Origin: an uncultured bacterium
GTDB taxonomy: Bacteria; Patescibacteriota; Microgenomatia; UBA8517
DNA: 5,972 nucleotides
NCBI GenBank assembly: GCA_937928235.1
Contig: CALEZE010000123.1
Location: 1 to 5,972 of the forward strand
Reading direction: 5' to 3'
This document shows positions 5,831 to 5,972 of this stretch, piece after piece. The position numbers and the translations under genes are program-made. The notes beneath the pieces are model-generated. The model was not told the origin of the DNA. It saw only the letters and a list, made by a program, of their open reading frames with translations, and did not search any database. Each line of letters begins with the position of its first letter. Positions within the stretch are counted from its first letter, which is position 1.

Positions 5831-5847
5831 GGGGTATGTCAGGTGGT
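5814..5847. repeat. Hairpin spanning the stop codon of the small right-end ORF
   Basis: ACC-T-ACCTGA (5814-5823) pairs with TCAGGTGGT (5839-5847) over nine base pairs with one bulged T, around a 15-base loop containing CCGCCGG. The stop codon of the minus-strand small ORF (TGA, 5841-5839) lies in the stem. There is no T-tract after it on either strand, so it is not a clear intrinsic terminator. Confidence 0.45.
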
Positions 5848-5946
5848 GGCGCGCAGTCCGGCCAGCGCGAGGGTCACACGGGCAATCGGGACCGTCTCGG
5901 GGGCCGCGGCTTCAATGTCCACATTTGGTGTCTGGATGGTTTCCAT
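5839..5946 (-). CDS. Small GC-rich ORF, 35 residues, unknown function
   Basis: The frame METIQTPNVDIEAAAP... ends ...ALAGLRATT with TGA. An AGAAAGG ribosome-binding site lies six bases before the ATG at 5946. It has an acidic first half and a mildly hydrophobic second half (ARVTLALAGL). Third codon positions are mostly G or C (GCC, GAG, CTC, CTG, CGC), unlike secA, so it fits the GC-rich composition of the right flank. It could be a small protein, a leader peptide or the start of a gene broken at an assembly join. I recognise no family. A good ribosome-binding site and consistent codon bias are the only evidence. Confidence 0.4.
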   Translation of the reverse strand: METIQTPNVDIEAAAPETVPIARVTLALAGLRATT

Positions 5947-5972
5947 GACGAACCTTTCTGTGTGCCGAATTG

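Overview
The window looks bacterial. It carries a PspA/IM30-like membrane protein, a complete SecA motor ATPase, a Nudix hydrolase and an EamA/DMT-type transporter interrupted by a frameshift. It also has two conspicuous non-coding stretches full of inverted repeats. The compact A-rich core, the very short spacers and the probable leaderless start of secA would fit a Patescibacteria/CPR-type genome. That assignment is an inference from style, not from a diagnostic marker.

Layout, left to right. Positions 59-811 (+) encode a 250-residue PspA/IM30-like protein with an N-terminal membrane segment. Positions 812-1019 are non-coding: four small stem-loops in a row, then one very long nested hairpin ending in eight T's. 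That hairpin can act as a terminator and separates the first gene from secA. SecA (1048-3786, +) has an extended -10 box so close to its ATG that the mRNA is probably leaderless. Three bases after the secA stop begins a Nudix hydrolase (3790-4320, +), almost certainly co-transcribed with secA. The transporter runs convergently on the minus strand from 5122. Its frame is broken in a run of five A's near 4540, but the rest of the protein is intact in the next frame down to 4326, five bases from the Nudix stop. A terminator hairpin whose T-tract faces minus-strand transcription (5140-5180) lies just upstream of the transporter promoter.

Right of that terminator, about 650 bases (5181-5838) lack a convincing gene but hold at least nine strong inverted repeats, including a three-hairpin domain closed by a 7-bp helix. 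This is the most interesting part of the window: a candidate large structured RNA matching no family I recognise. At the far right a tiny GC-rich minus-strand ORF (5839-5946) with a good ribosome-binding site may be a real small gene.

Base composition is uneven. A hand-counted 60-base line of the first gene is 60% G+C and one at the far right is 63%, against 37% for a line inside secA. The AT-richer secA-Nudix-transporter block is therefore flanked by GC-richer DNA, with structured non-coding DNA at both transitions. This could reflect transfer, different codon selection, or an assembly join; the sequence alone cannot decide.

Functionally, SecA drives preprotein export and the PspA-like protein probably protects the membrane. 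The Nudix enzyme probably hydrolyses ADP-ribose or a related nucleotide. The transporter would move a small metabolite if still expressed. Apart from the secA-Nudix pair there is no strong sign that these genes form one pathway.
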